The notes under the pieces were generated by a model, which saw only the letters and a list, made by a program, of their open reading frames with translations, was not told the origin of the DNA and did not search any database. From UBA1141 sp963665155 (GTDB taxonomy: Bacteria; Chloroflexota; Dehalococcoidia; Lucifugimonadales; UBA3495), in contig OY761986.2 of assembly GCA_963665155.2 (NCBI GenBank), forward strand, positions 1,302,001 through 1,366,000: a stretch of 64,000 bases of DNA, read 5' to 3'. The position numbers were made by a program, and so were the translations under genes. Numbering within the stretch: position 1 is the stretch's first letter; every line of letters begins with the position of its first letter. Below, in pieces: positions 8,266-16,523 of the stretch.

Positions 8266-9633
8266 CTATTGAATTCCCAACACTTGCCGTAGAACGTTGA
8301 TTAAAGCTTCCTCATCTTCGGGCAAAACCGTGCGCGGGTCTAGCAAAATCCGGTCGTCTTCGATCCTAGCCACAACCGGTGGGTCGGCCCGCCGCATCCG
8401 TCCCATTACTTCTTCTGCGCCTCCCGAGATTCCTCGACAGTTCAGGGAAAGAACCCACGATGGCAAAGTCTCGCCCGGCAATGTGCCGCCGCCGATGGCC
8501 GACCGGGAAGGCTCTACGCTGCCCAAGCCGCCAGTTTGGGCCTGCCATTTTGCCGCGCGCTCTTTAATCGTCTCGAGAGTAGCCGAAATCATCCACCAGA
8601 CCGGGATATCCTTCTCAGGGTCGTCGGCCAGATAGTGCACCAGAGTGGCAGTCAGCGCCGCCAGGCTCAACTTATCAATCCTGACCGCCCGTGCCAAAGG
8701 ATGCCTTTCTAAGCGCTGTACCAACTCTCTCTGGCCCACCACAATGCCGGACTGGGGACCACCCAGCAGCTTATCCCCGGAAAAAAATGCCAGGCCAACG
8801 CCGTCGGAGATGCTCTCCTGGGGCATTGGTTCGTGGGCCAAGCCATAGCGTTCCGTAGGCAGAAGACACCCGCTACCTACATCGTGCAGTACCGGGATGT
8901 TATGTTTCTTGCCAAGGGCAACCAGGGCTTGGGAATCCACCGAGGCCGTGAAGCCCTCCACCCGAAAATTGCTGGCGTGGACTTTCAGCATGGCCCCGGT
9001 ATTTTCAGTGATGGCTTCCTCATAGTCGCGGGCGTAAGTGCGGTTGGTTGTGCCCACGTCAACCAGCGTTGCGCCGCTCTGCCGAAGCACATCCGGCACA
9101 CGGAAGCCCCCGCCTATCTCAACCGCTTCTCCCCTGGAGACGATGACCTCTTTGCCAGCGGCCAAGGCTGACAATCCCAACAACAACGCAGACGCATTGT
9201 TATTTACCGCCAGCGCCGCTTGGGCTCCCGTCAGTTGGCGTAGCAAGGACTGGAGGTGACTCAGGCGAGAGCCCCGGCGTCCGCTTTCCAGGTCCATTTC
9301 CAGGTTGCTGTAGCCGCCAGAGGCTTGCTCAATCGCTCGGAGAGCGGCACGGCTCAAAGGCGCCCGGCCCAGGTTGGTATGAATGACCACGCCGGTGGCG
9401 TTAATTACGGCCCGTGGTTCAGTACGTACTGCCGCTTGGGCCTGGCGGCATACGGTGTCGGCCACTTCCAGCGCCGTCGGCGCAGACCCGCCCTGGCGCA
9501 CTTTCTCCCTCGCCTGATCCAACTCCAGACGCACCAAGCCAACCAACCAGTCGCGGCTGTAAGCCTTAACGGCTCCAACTACGGCATCGGTGCTAAGTAC
9601 GGTGTCTACGCTGGGCAAATCCCGAAACTGCAT
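8266..9633 (-). CDS. selA: L-seryl-tRNA(Sec) selenium transferase
   Basis: SelA is a PLP enzyme that converts seryl-tRNA(Sec) to selenocysteinyl-tRNA(Sec) using selenophosphate. The 455 residues match the family length. Visible are the N-terminal L-P-S-V-D segment, N-A-T-G-V-V-I-H-T-N-L-G-R-A, the V-N-N-N-A-S-A cofactor region, and the PLP-lysine motif F-F-S-G-D-K-L-L-G-G-P-Q-S-G. I chose ATG 9633, which has GGTGGAG upstream, over the GTG four codons earlier. No selB, selD or selC is in the window, although selA is often beside selB. Its presence implies that the organism makes selenoproteins, so in-frame TGA codons elsewhere in the genome should be read with care. Confidence 0.95.
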   Translation of the reverse strand: MQFRDLPSVDTVLSTDAVVGAVKAYSRDWLVGLVRLELDQAREKVRQGGSAPTALEVADTVCRQAQAAVRTEPRAVINATGVVIHTNLGRAPLSRAALRAIEQASGGYSNLEMDLESGRRGSRLSHLQSLLRQLTGAQAALAVNNNASALLLGLSALAAGKEVIVSRGEAVEIGGGFRVPDVLRQSGATLVDVGTTNRTYARDYEEAITENTGAMLKVHASNFRVEGFTASVDSQALVALGKKHNIPVLHDVGSGCLLPTERYGLAHEPMPQESISDGVGLAFFSGDKLLGGPQSGIVVGQRELVQRLERHPLARAVRIDKLSLAALTATLVHYLADDPEKDIPVWWMISATLETIKERAAKWQAQTGGLGSVEPSRSAIGGGTLPGETLPSWVLSLNCRGISGGAEEVMGRMRRADPPVVARIEDDRILLDPRTVLPEDEEALINVLRQVLGIQ

Positions 9634-9784
9634 CCGGCTCTCCACCTTAGTGTTGCGAACGAATACGAGCCACTGCTAGCCAGGCTCGAAGAGGGCTATA
9701 TTCTATCACGAGCAATGTTGGAGATTTCCAACATATCGGGTCTGAAGGCGACAGCAGAATTGTCGCATTTGGGCTTGGCTGTTA

Positions 9785-10723
9785 TTAGTAATGCCGGGAA
9801 AGCTCCGAGGCATACCTGGACCCTACCTGGCTGGCGTTCTCACTCAACCAATCCGACAATTTTTTAGGCGCTGTTTCTGGACCGGCGGTCACCAGAAGGT
9901 TGGATAACAGCCCATCTACCTCATCCTTGGTCAGCAGCACATCTCTGACTAAAAACCCTAGCAGTTTGGACCCCAACAAGGCTACCCATGGCGGCAGGTG
10001 GACAAACCTAGCCCGGCTCTCCACCGACTGGGCAATCAGGCGCACCAATTCCTCTAGGGTATAGATCTCCGGCCCAACCGCATCTAGTACCGCATTGCCG
10101 TCACGGTCGGCCGCATCTACCGCCAAGGCGGCCAAGTCATCAACGTATACCGGCTGGACCAGACATCTCCGGGTCGTGTACCGAATCACCCTTGCCAGGA
10201 AAATGAAGACCGGAAATCGCCGGAGTAACCAGGCGATGTTGTTGATCAGTATGTCCTCAGTCCCAAAGATTAGCGCCGGACGAATGATGGCGTAGGGGAT
10301 CCCAGACTGGATCAACGACTGTTCCACGACCGCTTTGCCCTTGAAGTAAGGGAGTTTGGACTCAAGTGAAGCATTCGTGATGCTGATATGGACAATTTTA
10401 CGGACACCCGCCTCCTTCGCAGCGGCGATCAAGGTGTTGGTGTTGGCGACGGCTTTTTGGAACGTGACATCCCGGTGGTTGAAGCGGACCCAATAGGTGT
10501 TGTAAAGGGTTGTTGTTCCCCTGAGAGCTTCGGTCAGCCGACCGGGATTTTCAAAATCGAGGGGAACAACGCTGATCTGCTCTGCCAGAGGCTCCTGGGT
10601 CTGAGGGTGGTTGGTCAACGTGCGAATCTCAATCCCTTTGGATAGGAGCTTGGCCGCAATATATTTGCCGGTATAACCGAATGCCCCCGTGACGACGTTC
10701 CGCTCGGGCTTTTCGACACCCAA
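9785..10723 (-). CDS. NAD(P)-binding Rossmann protein, atypical SDR/NmrA (NDUFA9-like)
   Basis: This is a predicted nucleotide-sugar-epimerase-like or NDUFA9-like protein of 312 residues. The dinucleotide motif is T-G-A-F-G-Y-T-G near the N-terminus. The region V-R-K-I-V-H-I-S-I-T-N and a later Y-F-K-G-K stretch fit the atypical SDR class, and V-Y-V-D-D-L-A-A is the conserved C-domain segment. The strict Y-x-x-x-K is present only as Y-F-K-G-K, so catalytic activity is uncertain. The start is TTG 10723 with GAGGTG upstream. Members of this family have been linked to quinone or complex I biology in other organisms; I infer nothing firmer here. It is oriented with selA and menG, but the gaps are over 100 bp. 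Confidence 0.75.
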   Translation of the reverse strand: MGVEKPERNVVTGAFGYTGKYIAAKLLSKGIEIRTLTNHPQTQEPLAEQISVVPLDFENPGRLTEALRGTTTLYNTYWVRFNHRDVTFQKAVANTNTLIAAAKEAGVRKIVHISITNASLESKLPYFKGKAVVEQSLIQSGIPYAIIRPALIFGTEDILINNIAWLLRRFPVFIFLARVIRYTTRRCLVQPVYVDDLAALAVDAADRDGNAVLDAVGPEIYTLEELVRLIAQSVESRARFVHLPPWVALLGSKLLGFLVRDVLLTKDEVDGLLSNLLVTAGPETAPKKLSDWLSENASQVGSRYASELSRHY

Positions 10724-10851
10724 TTACGCACCTCGGTGGAACGATTTAGCCCAGGTAATATAGGGTCAATACCCTACGGGCGGGATGCAATTTCAAGCCG
10801 GAGCCTGGTGTCAACGCGTTGCGGCAATCTCCTGTACCAAATTGCGCACTG

Positions 10852-11583
10852 TTAGACCCGAAACGCGATAAATCCGCTGGCAAATACCACCATTCCCAAG
10901 CTCATCAGCGACAGTGCCTTTTCCGGGGCAGAGATCATTTTTGAACCATCCAACTCTTCGCTGCTGCCGTCCGCCATGCGCATGGAACCTTCAACGCTCA
11001 GGGTTCTGCGCCGGATGGCCCGCACCGGCGTGCTAAGGGTCCGCTGGGCCAAACTTATGAGAAAGCAGCCTGCTGCCAGCAATACCAGGGCGACGGTAAC
11101 GTTGGGGGAGTTTATCCAATAGGAGGTCAGGGCCGGGAATGCGCCCCAAGCAAAAGCGAACCAGTAGTCGGAGTGGAAACGGTCGTTCCAGAGGCCCAAG
11201 TTATAGGCCACAACTATGAAGCCTCCGAAGGCAACGAAGGGGAAAATCCACACGGCATCGGTGGCGCCAGCAGTGGCACCCAATGCGATCGCCGCAATCA
11301 GCGGGACGAATCCTAATCCCAGCAGAACAGGACGGGGAATTCGAGTCCCCAATGGTCTTCCGTTCAGTTCATCCAAAGCGTGGGCGCCTATCCCCACCGC
11401 CAGGAAAAACGCCAATAAAGTCACCAACAATCGGTCAACATGGAATGTCGGAGCGATGGCCGCTCCCAGAACCACGTAGCTTAGATGCCACAGCGTATAG
11501 GGCAAATGGAGTAGGTTAACGTAGTCCCTCCAACCGCTGCCGGGAGTCATGGCGTAAAATGCCGGAGTTTTCTCCACGTTCAC
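10852..11583 (-). CDS. multi-pass membrane protein, possibly UbiA-like prenyltransferase
   Basis: This 243-residue integral membrane protein has about six to eight hydrophobic segments. The loop A-L-D-E-L-N-G-R-P-L-G-T-R-I-P-R-P recalls the first Asp-rich prenyl-diphosphate site of UbiA-family enzymes (N/D-x-x-x-D followed by R-P). A matching second Asp motif is less obvious (N-D-R-F-H-S-D-Y). A charged cytoplasmic insertion precedes the last helix. It lies 88 bp downstream of a menaquinone/ubiquinone methyltransferase on the same strand, which would suit a quinone or prenyl-lipid role, but that is inference. The start may be GTG 11583 or ATG 11550. Confidence 0.6.
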   Translation of the reverse strand: MNVEKTPAFYAMTPGSGWRDYVNLLHLPYTLWHLSYVVLGAAIAPTFHVDRLLVTLLAFFLAVGIGAHALDELNGRPLGTRIPRPVLLGLGFVPLIAAIALGATAGATDAVWIFPFVAFGGFIVVAYNLGLWNDRFHSDYWFAFAWGAFPALTSYWINSPNVTVALVLLAAGCFLISLAQRTLSTPVRAIRRRTLSVEGSMRMADGSSEELDGSKMISAPEKALSLMSLGMVVFASGFIAFRV

Positions 11584-11671
11584 CCTGCGTTTTCAGAATC
11601 CGATCACTCGTCTATTCTAACCCACAAGCCTAAGTTGTTTCCGCACGGCCAAGATCAAGTTAACGGGTGGT

Positions 11672-12451
11672 TCAGGTGGCTTTGGTTCCCCACATGACCA
11701 CTCCTGCTCCGAAGGTCAGCTTCTTGACTTGAACGTTGGGTATTCCCGCCTGCTGCCACATCCGGCGAACATCCTCAATAGAATACTTCTGATAAAACCC
11801 GGAAATACTTGGCCCCAGAAAGCCGCCGACGTACCGCCATCCCGGAGACAAAATCTTGGTAGACATGGGGAGAAAGAGCCTGGTATAAACGTTCCAAAGG
11901 CTGCGAAAAAGGAGGTTTTGTGGAATCCCAAACTCCAAAGACACCAATGTGCCGCCCGGTTTGAGTACCCGCACGATCTCGGCTAAAGTCTGACCGGGTT
12001 CCTCAACGTACCGGAGTAAATATGTGAAACAAATGCCGTCGATGCAATTGTCCTTGAAGCTCAGACTCTCGGCACGGCCACCCACGACGGTCACTTTGGC
12101 AGCCATCCCGGCTTTACCGATATTGCGTTGCGCAGCCCGCCGCATCTGCTCGCTTAAATCCACACCCACCACTTGGGCCCCGGACTTCCTTGCAATGTCC
12201 ATTGCCACGCCACCGGTGCCGGTGCAAATATCCAGCACCAGGTCTTCGGGACCTACGGGCAATCGGGATACCAAGAAGCGACGCCATACCCCGGTTTGGT
12301 AAAACGAAAGGCTTTGGGAAAGGAAATCGTAACCGAAGGCAATACCGTCGAAGAGATTGCGAGCGTGCCGGTTACTGGCGAAACCGACTTGGAATTGATT
12401 TTGATCGCGGCCCGGATCGCCTGCCGGATCAGTTGGAGGCAGGTTGACCAA
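11672..12451 (-). CDS. ubiE: demethylmenaquinone/ubiquinone C-methyltransferase
   Basis: This SAM-dependent methyltransferase would perform the last ring methylation in menaquinone synthesis. The N-terminal F-D-G-I-A-F-G-Y-D signature matches MenG/UbiE. The SAM motif is V-L-D-I-C-T-G-T-G-G, followed by V-V-G-V-D-L-S-E-Q-M, and a late R-V-L-K-P-G-G. About 240 residues follow the first conserved motif, which is normal. The nominal TTG start at 12451 lacks a ribosome-binding site, so the first 20-25 residues are uncertain. Quinone made this way would serve the nuo and sdh complexes encoded later in the window. The symbol menG would fit equally well. Confidence 0.9.
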   Translation of the reverse strand: MVNLPPTDPAGDPGRDQNQFQVGFASNRHARNLFDGIAFGYDFLSQSLSFYQTGVWRRFLVSRLPVGPEDLVLDICTGTGGVAMDIARKSGAQVVGVDLSEQMRRAAQRNIGKAGMAAKVTVVGGRAESLSFKDNCIDGICFTYLLRYVEEPGQTLAEIVRVLKPGGTLVSLEFGIPQNLLFRSLWNVYTRLFLPMSTKILSPGWRYVGGFLGPSISGFYQKYSIEDVRRMWQQAGIPNVQVKKLTFGAGVVMWGTKAT

Positions 12452-12692
12452 CGCGTTACTCCAGTAGAGGAGTGGGAAATAGGAGCGATACGAAGTATAG
12501 CAGAAGGCTCAAACCGTGGCGTTTTCTGGGTTGGAATTGCCAGTCATGCGGAATCCGGGCCTAGCGTTTCCAAAATTGAAAGTATAAAATGAGTTCGGTC
12601 ATCCTAGTCCTGTGGGACCACGTACCCCGAACGAACTCCGAAAAATCGCCACCGAAAAATAGCAAGGACCGCAGGTGTTAACCCTGAGTCGC

Positions 12693-12884
12693 ATGAAACC
12701 CAAAGTAGTAGCCATAATCGTCGTTGCTATTCTCGCCGTATCGATGGTGCTAACGGTGGTTGCGGCCGTCGATCAAGCCGTGAGCGGAGAAGTCGCTGGA
12801 TTTACTCCAACCCAGCACAGCGGCCAAGGCTCGGATGACGGCAGCCTGGTAAGGACGCTCAGATTCGTTTGCCCTTTCCACTGA
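12693..12884 (+). CDS. possible small exported protein
   Basis: This is a 63-residue reading frame starting at ATG 12693: a Lys-containing N-terminus, a strongly hydrophobic stretch (about residues 6-26, Val/Ile/Ala-rich) ending near A-A-V-D-Q-A, then about 35 polar residues. That is the layout of a signal peptide or single membrane anchor. There is no clear ribosome-binding site and I recognise no family. It precedes the sigma factor gene on the same strand. It could be a real small protein or chance. Confidence 0.3.
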   Translation: MKPKVVAIIVVAILAVSMVLTVVAAVDQAVSGEVAGFTPTQHSGQGSDDGSLVRTLRFVCPFH

Positions 12885-12894
12885 GCTAAGAGTT

Positions 12895-12920
12895 TGAACC
12901 ACCGCTTAGACCGAAGCGTT
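12895..12920 (+). promoter_or_regulatory. weak ECF-type promoter candidate upstream of the sigma gene
   Basis: TGAAC (12895-12899) and CGTT (12917-12920) are separated by 17 bp. This resembles the ECF-type GGAAC-N17-CGTC pair found at 15293-15319 before the SIMPL lipoprotein. It would fit autoregulation of the sigma factor, but the match is poor and the site is about 185 bp before the chosen start. Confidence 0.25.
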
Positions 12921-13104
12921 CTGCTTTTCGATTCCGGATCTCCAAGTTCGGCAAGCCGCCATTGGTGGTGCGCTTAATTCCCAGTTTTCCATCGCTTCCG
13001 TCCACTGTCATAGTTAGACCGTAATCCCAGATATTAGGCCTACTACTCCCTTGGAAACCCCAAGAGCAAAATACAGTCGTGAGAAGAGATCGGTAAAACC
13101 GGCG

Positions 13105-13737
13105 ATGGCAAAAGCTTCCGAATTGAGCCACACATCGAACCATGCCACTTTGCTGGTACAAGACCGTTCCGATAAGACCGATTGTTACAACTGCATCATA
13201 GAGACATTCCAGACCCAAGCGTACAACCTGGCGCGCCGCATGCTGGACGATTGGTCCATGGCGGAGGACGCAGTACAGGAAAGCCTGGTCTCCGCTTACC
13301 GCGCCTTCGCTCGATTCCGGGGAGATAATCTATCGGCCTGGTTGATGCGCATCGTCGCCAACACCTGCCGGGACATGCTTCGCTCCCGGCGGGCCAGGCC
13401 AACAGTTCCCTTGGACCCCACGCCCGTTGACGAAGAGGAACAAGGCAGGACCCTATCCGCCTTGGACCTGCCCTCTACCGGGGAATCGCCCGAAGAACAC
13501 GCCGAGCGGGGAGCTCTAAACCGAGCGATCCAAGACTGTCTCAACTCCCTTCCCCAAGAGCACCGGCTAGCCGAAGTATTGGTCGACGTACAAGGTATGA
13601 GCTACGAAGAAGCTTCGGTGGCAATGGATTGTAATTTGGGCACTGTGAAGTCCCGGGTCAGCCGGGGACGCCGGGGCCTGCGGGAATGCTTGCAAAAAGC
13701 CGGGGAACTCTTACCCTCTCGTTTTCGTCATACATAG
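13105..13737 (+). CDS. ECF-type RNA polymerase sigma factor
   Basis: This is a group IV (extracytoplasmic function) sigma factor. Region 2 is visible as A-Y-N-L-A-R-R-M, then A-E-D-A-V-Q-E-S-L and A-W-L-M-R-I-V-A-N-T-C-R-D. Region 4 is seen as L-N-S-L-P-Q-E-H-R, then Y-E-E-A-S-V-A-M and G-T-V-K-S-R-V-S-R-G-R. An acidic linker of about 45 residues joins them. ATG 13105 is preferred; an in-frame TTG at 13051 lengthens the protein by 18 residues. The anti-sigma gene starts 10 bp after the stop, the normal arrangement for such pairs. A matching ECF promoter lies before the SIMPL lipoprotein downstream, a likely target. Confidence 0.93.
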   Translation: MAKASELSHTSNHATLLVQDRSDKTDCYNCIIETFQTQAYNLARRMLDDWSMAEDAVQESLVSAYRAFARFRGDNLSAWLMRIVANTCRDMLRSRRARPTVPLDPTPVDEEEQGRTLSALDLPSTGESPEEHAERGALNRAIQDCLNSLPQEHRLAEVLVDVQGMSYEEASVAMDCNLGTVKSRVSRGRRGLRECLQKAGELLPSRFRHT

Positions 13738-13747
13738 TGGTAGAGCT

Positions 13748-14188
13748 ATGAAGATAATTAAACGCAACCATCAACATATCAACCCGGACACTCTTAGCGA
13801 GTATCTGGACGGGCGCATTCACGGCCCTGCGTTGGCTCGTATCGACCAACAACTGGCAACCTGCAACTTGTGCCGTGAGGAGATAGAAAGCCTCCGCTCG
13901 ACCATCACGATGCTGCGGGAGTTGCCTCAAGAAGCGCCCAGGCGAAGCTTTGTGATGACGGCGCCGCCGCCAATGCTGGCGCGTCCTCCCACTTCGGCAT
14001 TCCAACTGCCGGATTTCCTCCGAGTGCCACAGTGGGTTTACGCTGGGGCGGCCTCGGTGGCGGTCATCGTTGTGGTGGCCTTGCTATCAGCCGATGCTAG
14101 TATTACAACGACGCTTCCTCAATTTGCCCAGTTCTTGGTCGGAAATCGCTCCGCGGGAGGAAAGGCCACAAGGCTGGCAAGCGCGTGA
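13748..14188 (+). CDS. anti-sigma factor, N-terminal part (truncated by element insertion)
   Basis: The protein begins with a zinc-binding anti-sigma (zf-HC2/ZAS) domain: His residues near the N-terminus, then L-S-E-Y-L-D-G and C-N-L-C about 30 residues on. A Pro-rich spacer and one membrane helix follow at about residues 97-116 (Val/Ala-rich). It would hold the preceding sigma factor at the membrane. After Ala-Asp-Ala-Ser (residue 118) the frame enters a 145-bp inverted-repeat element, and the last 28 residues come from that element. The ZAS domain and helix survive, so sigma binding may persist, but the outer part is cut off. Removing the element joins this frame exactly to the reading frame at 14254-15072. 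Confidence 0.85.
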   Translation: MKIIKRNHQHINPDTLSEYLDGRIHGPALARIDQQLATCNLCREEIESLRSTITMLRELPQEAPRRSFVMTAPPPMLARPPTSAFQLPDFLRVPQWVYAGAASVAVIVVVALLSADASITTTLPQFAQFLVGNRSAGGKATRLASA

Positions 14189-14249
14189 GCAGGTAGCCAT
14201 GGAGATGTGCTCAAGATCATTTTATTGCGAAGCGTCGTTGTAATACTAG
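14097..14249. mobile_element. MITE-like element, 145 bp, 17-bp terminal inverted repeats, CTAG duplication
   Basis: Positions 14097-14117 and 14229-14249 are perfect 21-bp reverse complements around a 111-bp spacer. Read as a transposon, the element is 14101-14245 (termini TATTACAACGACGCTTC and its complement) flanked by the direct repeat CTAG at 14097-14100 and 14246-14249. CTAG is the type of 4-bp target duplication made by some IS5-group transposases. The element has no transposase gene. Removing 149 bp (element plus one CTAG) restores the anti-sigma reading frame, which strongly supports insertion over chance. Confidence 0.85.
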
Positions 14250-14253
14250 TGGA

Positions 14254-15072
14254 TTGCTGTCTTCCAACGATGTCCCCGGCGATGCCCCCCGGTTTCAGGG
14301 TCAACCCACGGCGGTAAAACAACAAGCAGAGTCTCTGGCTTCGGAGTCCGGCCCATTGACTAATGTTACAAGGATCGAGGAACAGGAGCTTACGGGTACC
14401 CCTGGGCCTCCGCAACCCGCAGCGGGGGCCTGGCTGAGGCCGTCCCCCGCTGCTGTAGCGGCCCAGGCGCCTCCCGCGATAGATCAAGGCCCCCAGGCAG
14501 CCCAGAGTTCGCCGCAGGAGCCTCCGCAGCTAGCGGCTGCGGCCCCAGCCGCGACGGCTGAACCGGAGGAAAGCCTTGCCGCCGCTGCCGTTCAAGCACC
14601 CCCGAACCAAGGGTTCGCTGGCGAGGCGCTAGTTGAAGGGGAAACAATTGAACGGGAAATAACAAAAGGAGAAACAACCGAAGAGGCAGGAACCGAAAGG
14701 GCTTCCGCTCCCATTGCATTGTCGGCGGAGGCGCTGCCTGAACAGACGGTAGCTGAAGCTGTGGACAGTGAGCCGATCCAAGAGCCTACAGGAGCTGCGG
14801 GAGTCAAAGGATCCTCAGGGCCCCAAGGCGCTGCCGGAGCATTCGAGGGGGACGATGCTTCGGTAGACCCCGAGGCGCCGCCTTCCCCTCAGGAGGAGGT
14901 CGAGAAGATTCCCGCCGCCGCTCCGGTCCCCACGGAAGTTCCCACGGAAGTTCCCCAGCTACAAAGCAAGAGCACCGCCAGGGCTTGGCGAGTGCTGGAA
15001 GGGGTTGCAGCATTTATCGGACTAATATCCCTCATAGCCCTGGGAGTGCGGTGGAGGTATTCGGCCAGGTAG
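14254..15072 (+). pseudogene. severed C-terminal part of the anti-sigma factor
   Basis: This is a low-complexity Ala/Pro/Gln/Glu-rich region of about 240 residues with a single membrane helix near the C-terminus (V-A-A-F-I-G-L-I-S-L-I-A-L-G) and a short basic tail. It has no good ribosome-binding site; its nominal start TTG lies a few bases past the MITE-like element. The frame matches the upstream anti-sigma frame once 149 bp are removed, giving a predicted intact protein of 391 residues: ZAS domain, helix, extracytoplasmic linker, second helix. As it stands it is probably untranslated or expressed only by reinitiation. The reading frame has not decayed, so the insertion may be recent. Confidence 0.7.
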
Positions 15073-15105
15073 ACTAAAGGAACAGGCGCCGCTTACGGGT
15101 GTAAT

Positions 15106-15137
15106 TCAAAAGGCTGGCCTTCGGGTCGGCCTTTTGA
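15106..15137 (+). terminator. intrinsic terminator after the anti-sigma gene
   Basis: TCAAAAGGCTGGCC and GGTCGGCCTTTTGA form a stem with two G-U pairs around a short TTCG loop, the ultra-stable tetraloop type. It ends in TTTTGATTT and lies 34 bp after the 15072 stop. Confidence 0.75.
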
Positions 15138-15292
15138 TTTAGAGAACTCGGCATTCCGGTAGTGGATTATTTTCTGTAACGTTATGTTAAATAAGCCTTT
15201 GGAAAATGTCCGGCCAAGCATGACTATGCATGAGTTCTCGGAATGCTTCCAGTTCAATCCTCCGTTTCAATCCACCGTGTTTTTACAATCGG

Positions 15293-15319
15293 GGAACTTT
15301 ATTTAACCCCGTTGCGTCA
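15293..15319 (+). promoter_or_regulatory. ECF-type promoter upstream of the SIMPL lipoprotein
   Basis: GGAAC (15293-15297), a 17-bp spacer and CGTCA (15315-15319) match the classic ECF sigma promoter pattern. It lies about 100 bp before the lipoprotein start and directly downstream of the ECF sigma/anti-sigma genes, so it is a natural candidate target of that sigma factor. Confidence 0.55.
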
Positions 15320-15416
15320 TATCGGTATACGGTCCGGTAACGGGCCTCCCAAAGAGTTGAAGTAATCATCAGGCGCACAACTCGGACTTATTTTTAACAA
15401 CATGCAGGAGGAAATC

Positions 15417-16523
15417 ATGAAAAGGTTGATCACCAAATCAAGGGGTCTAATTTTGGCAGGGGCGTTGGGCCTCTCAGTGCTAGGGCTCGCAGCCTGTGGC
15501 AGCGGAGATTCCACAAATGCGGCCCCTAACGTTGCGGCTCAGGGCACTGCATCGGGCCTGGCCACTCTACTAAATTCAACTTCGGGGGCCGCTGCCTACG
15601 AGCAGTTGCTACAAGGCACCGGCGGCGGCGGCTCCAACCAGGCGTCGGGTATTTGGGTCAACGGCCAAGGTGAAGCCAGCGCAGTTCCCGACTTGGCCAT
15701 CCTAAATTTGGGTGTTGACGCTTTTGCCAGTACCGTAGCGGAAGCTCGTACCGAGGGTGCCACCGCCATGGGCCAAGTGATTGACGTACTGGTAGAAAAG
15801 GGCGTGGCCGACCGTGATGTCCAGACCAGGTTTTTCAACATTCACGCCAGCTACACCAGCCACGAGGTAACCAGGTGCACCACCCCCGGGGATACCATTG
15901 ACCCCGGTCAATCCAGTGAACCCGAAGAGCCCAAGGTGCAGATCATTCCCCAAGTCTCCACTGGGGTCCCCGAACCCGAGCCGGAAGCACTGACGCTAGT
16001 TATACCCGTCCAACCAATGATTGAACCAGACGACAGCACGACCAGCGTCGTGGTTATGATGGAACTGGATGCCGATGACGTTAGGCGCAAACAAGAATGT
16101 GTGACGGAGCGGGAGCGGGTACTCCTAGGTTACGATGTCAATAATCAACTCACCGTCAAGATCCGTGACCTGTCCGCCATTGGCGAAGTAATCGACGCCG
16201 TGACCGATGTTGGAGGCGACCTTATTCGATTCCAAGGGGTCAGCTTCACTATCGAGGATGATAAGGCTTTGAAAGAGCAAGCCAGGGTCGCAGCCGTTGA
16301 GGACATCATGGCCAAAGCAGACCAAGTTGCAGCACTCACCGGAGTCGAACTGGGTGACTTAGTTTACATTACCGAATCCGGCGGATCCGTATTTACCCAG
16401 TCCTTCAGAAGCGAGGGAATCGCCTTCGCTTCCGCCGCAGTTGACACGCCGATTCAGTTGGGCGAGATGCAGGTTAGCGTGAGCCTACAGGCTGCTTTCG
16501 ACATCAACGCCAGCGACGATTAA
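15417..16523 (+). CDS. SIMPL-domain (DUF541) lipoprotein
   Basis: This is a secreted lipoprotein of about 368 residues. A basic N-terminus and hydrophobic stretch end in the lipobox L-A-A-C, followed by a low-complexity linker. The SIMPL domain starts at G-I-W-V-N-G-Q-G-E-A (about residue 80) and includes D-V-Q-T-R-F-F-N-I and the C-terminal A-F-D-I-N. An acidic, Pro/Val-rich insertion of about 60 residues splits the domain. ATG 15417 is chosen because AGGAGG lies 6 bp upstream; the ATG at 15402 has none. SIMPL proteins are exported and their role is poorly known. An ECF-type promoter at 15293 suggests it belongs to the envelope-stress regulon of the sigma factor upstream. Confidence 0.85.
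   Translation: MKRLITKSRGLILAGALGLSVLGLAACGSGDSTNAAPNVAAQGTASGLATLLNSTSGAAAYEQLLQGTGGGGSNQASGIWVNGQGEASAVPDLAILNLGVDAFASTVAEARTEGATAMGQVIDVLVEKGVADRDVQTRFFNIHASYTSHEVTRCTTPGDTIDPGQSSEPEEPKVQIIPQVSTGVPEPEPEALTLVIPVQPMIEPDDSTTSVVVMMELDADDVRRKQECVTERERVLLGYDVNNQLTVKIRDLSAIGEVIDAVTDVGGDLIRFQGVSFTIEDDKALKEQARVAAVEDIMAKADQVAALTGVELGDLVYITESGGSVFTQSFRSEGIAFASAAVDTPIQLGEMQVSVSLQAAFDINASDD

Noticed and set aside
12886..13218. Minus-strand frame overlapping the sigma factor start
   Set aside because: It overlaps a certain gene, has no family resemblance and no ribosome-binding site.
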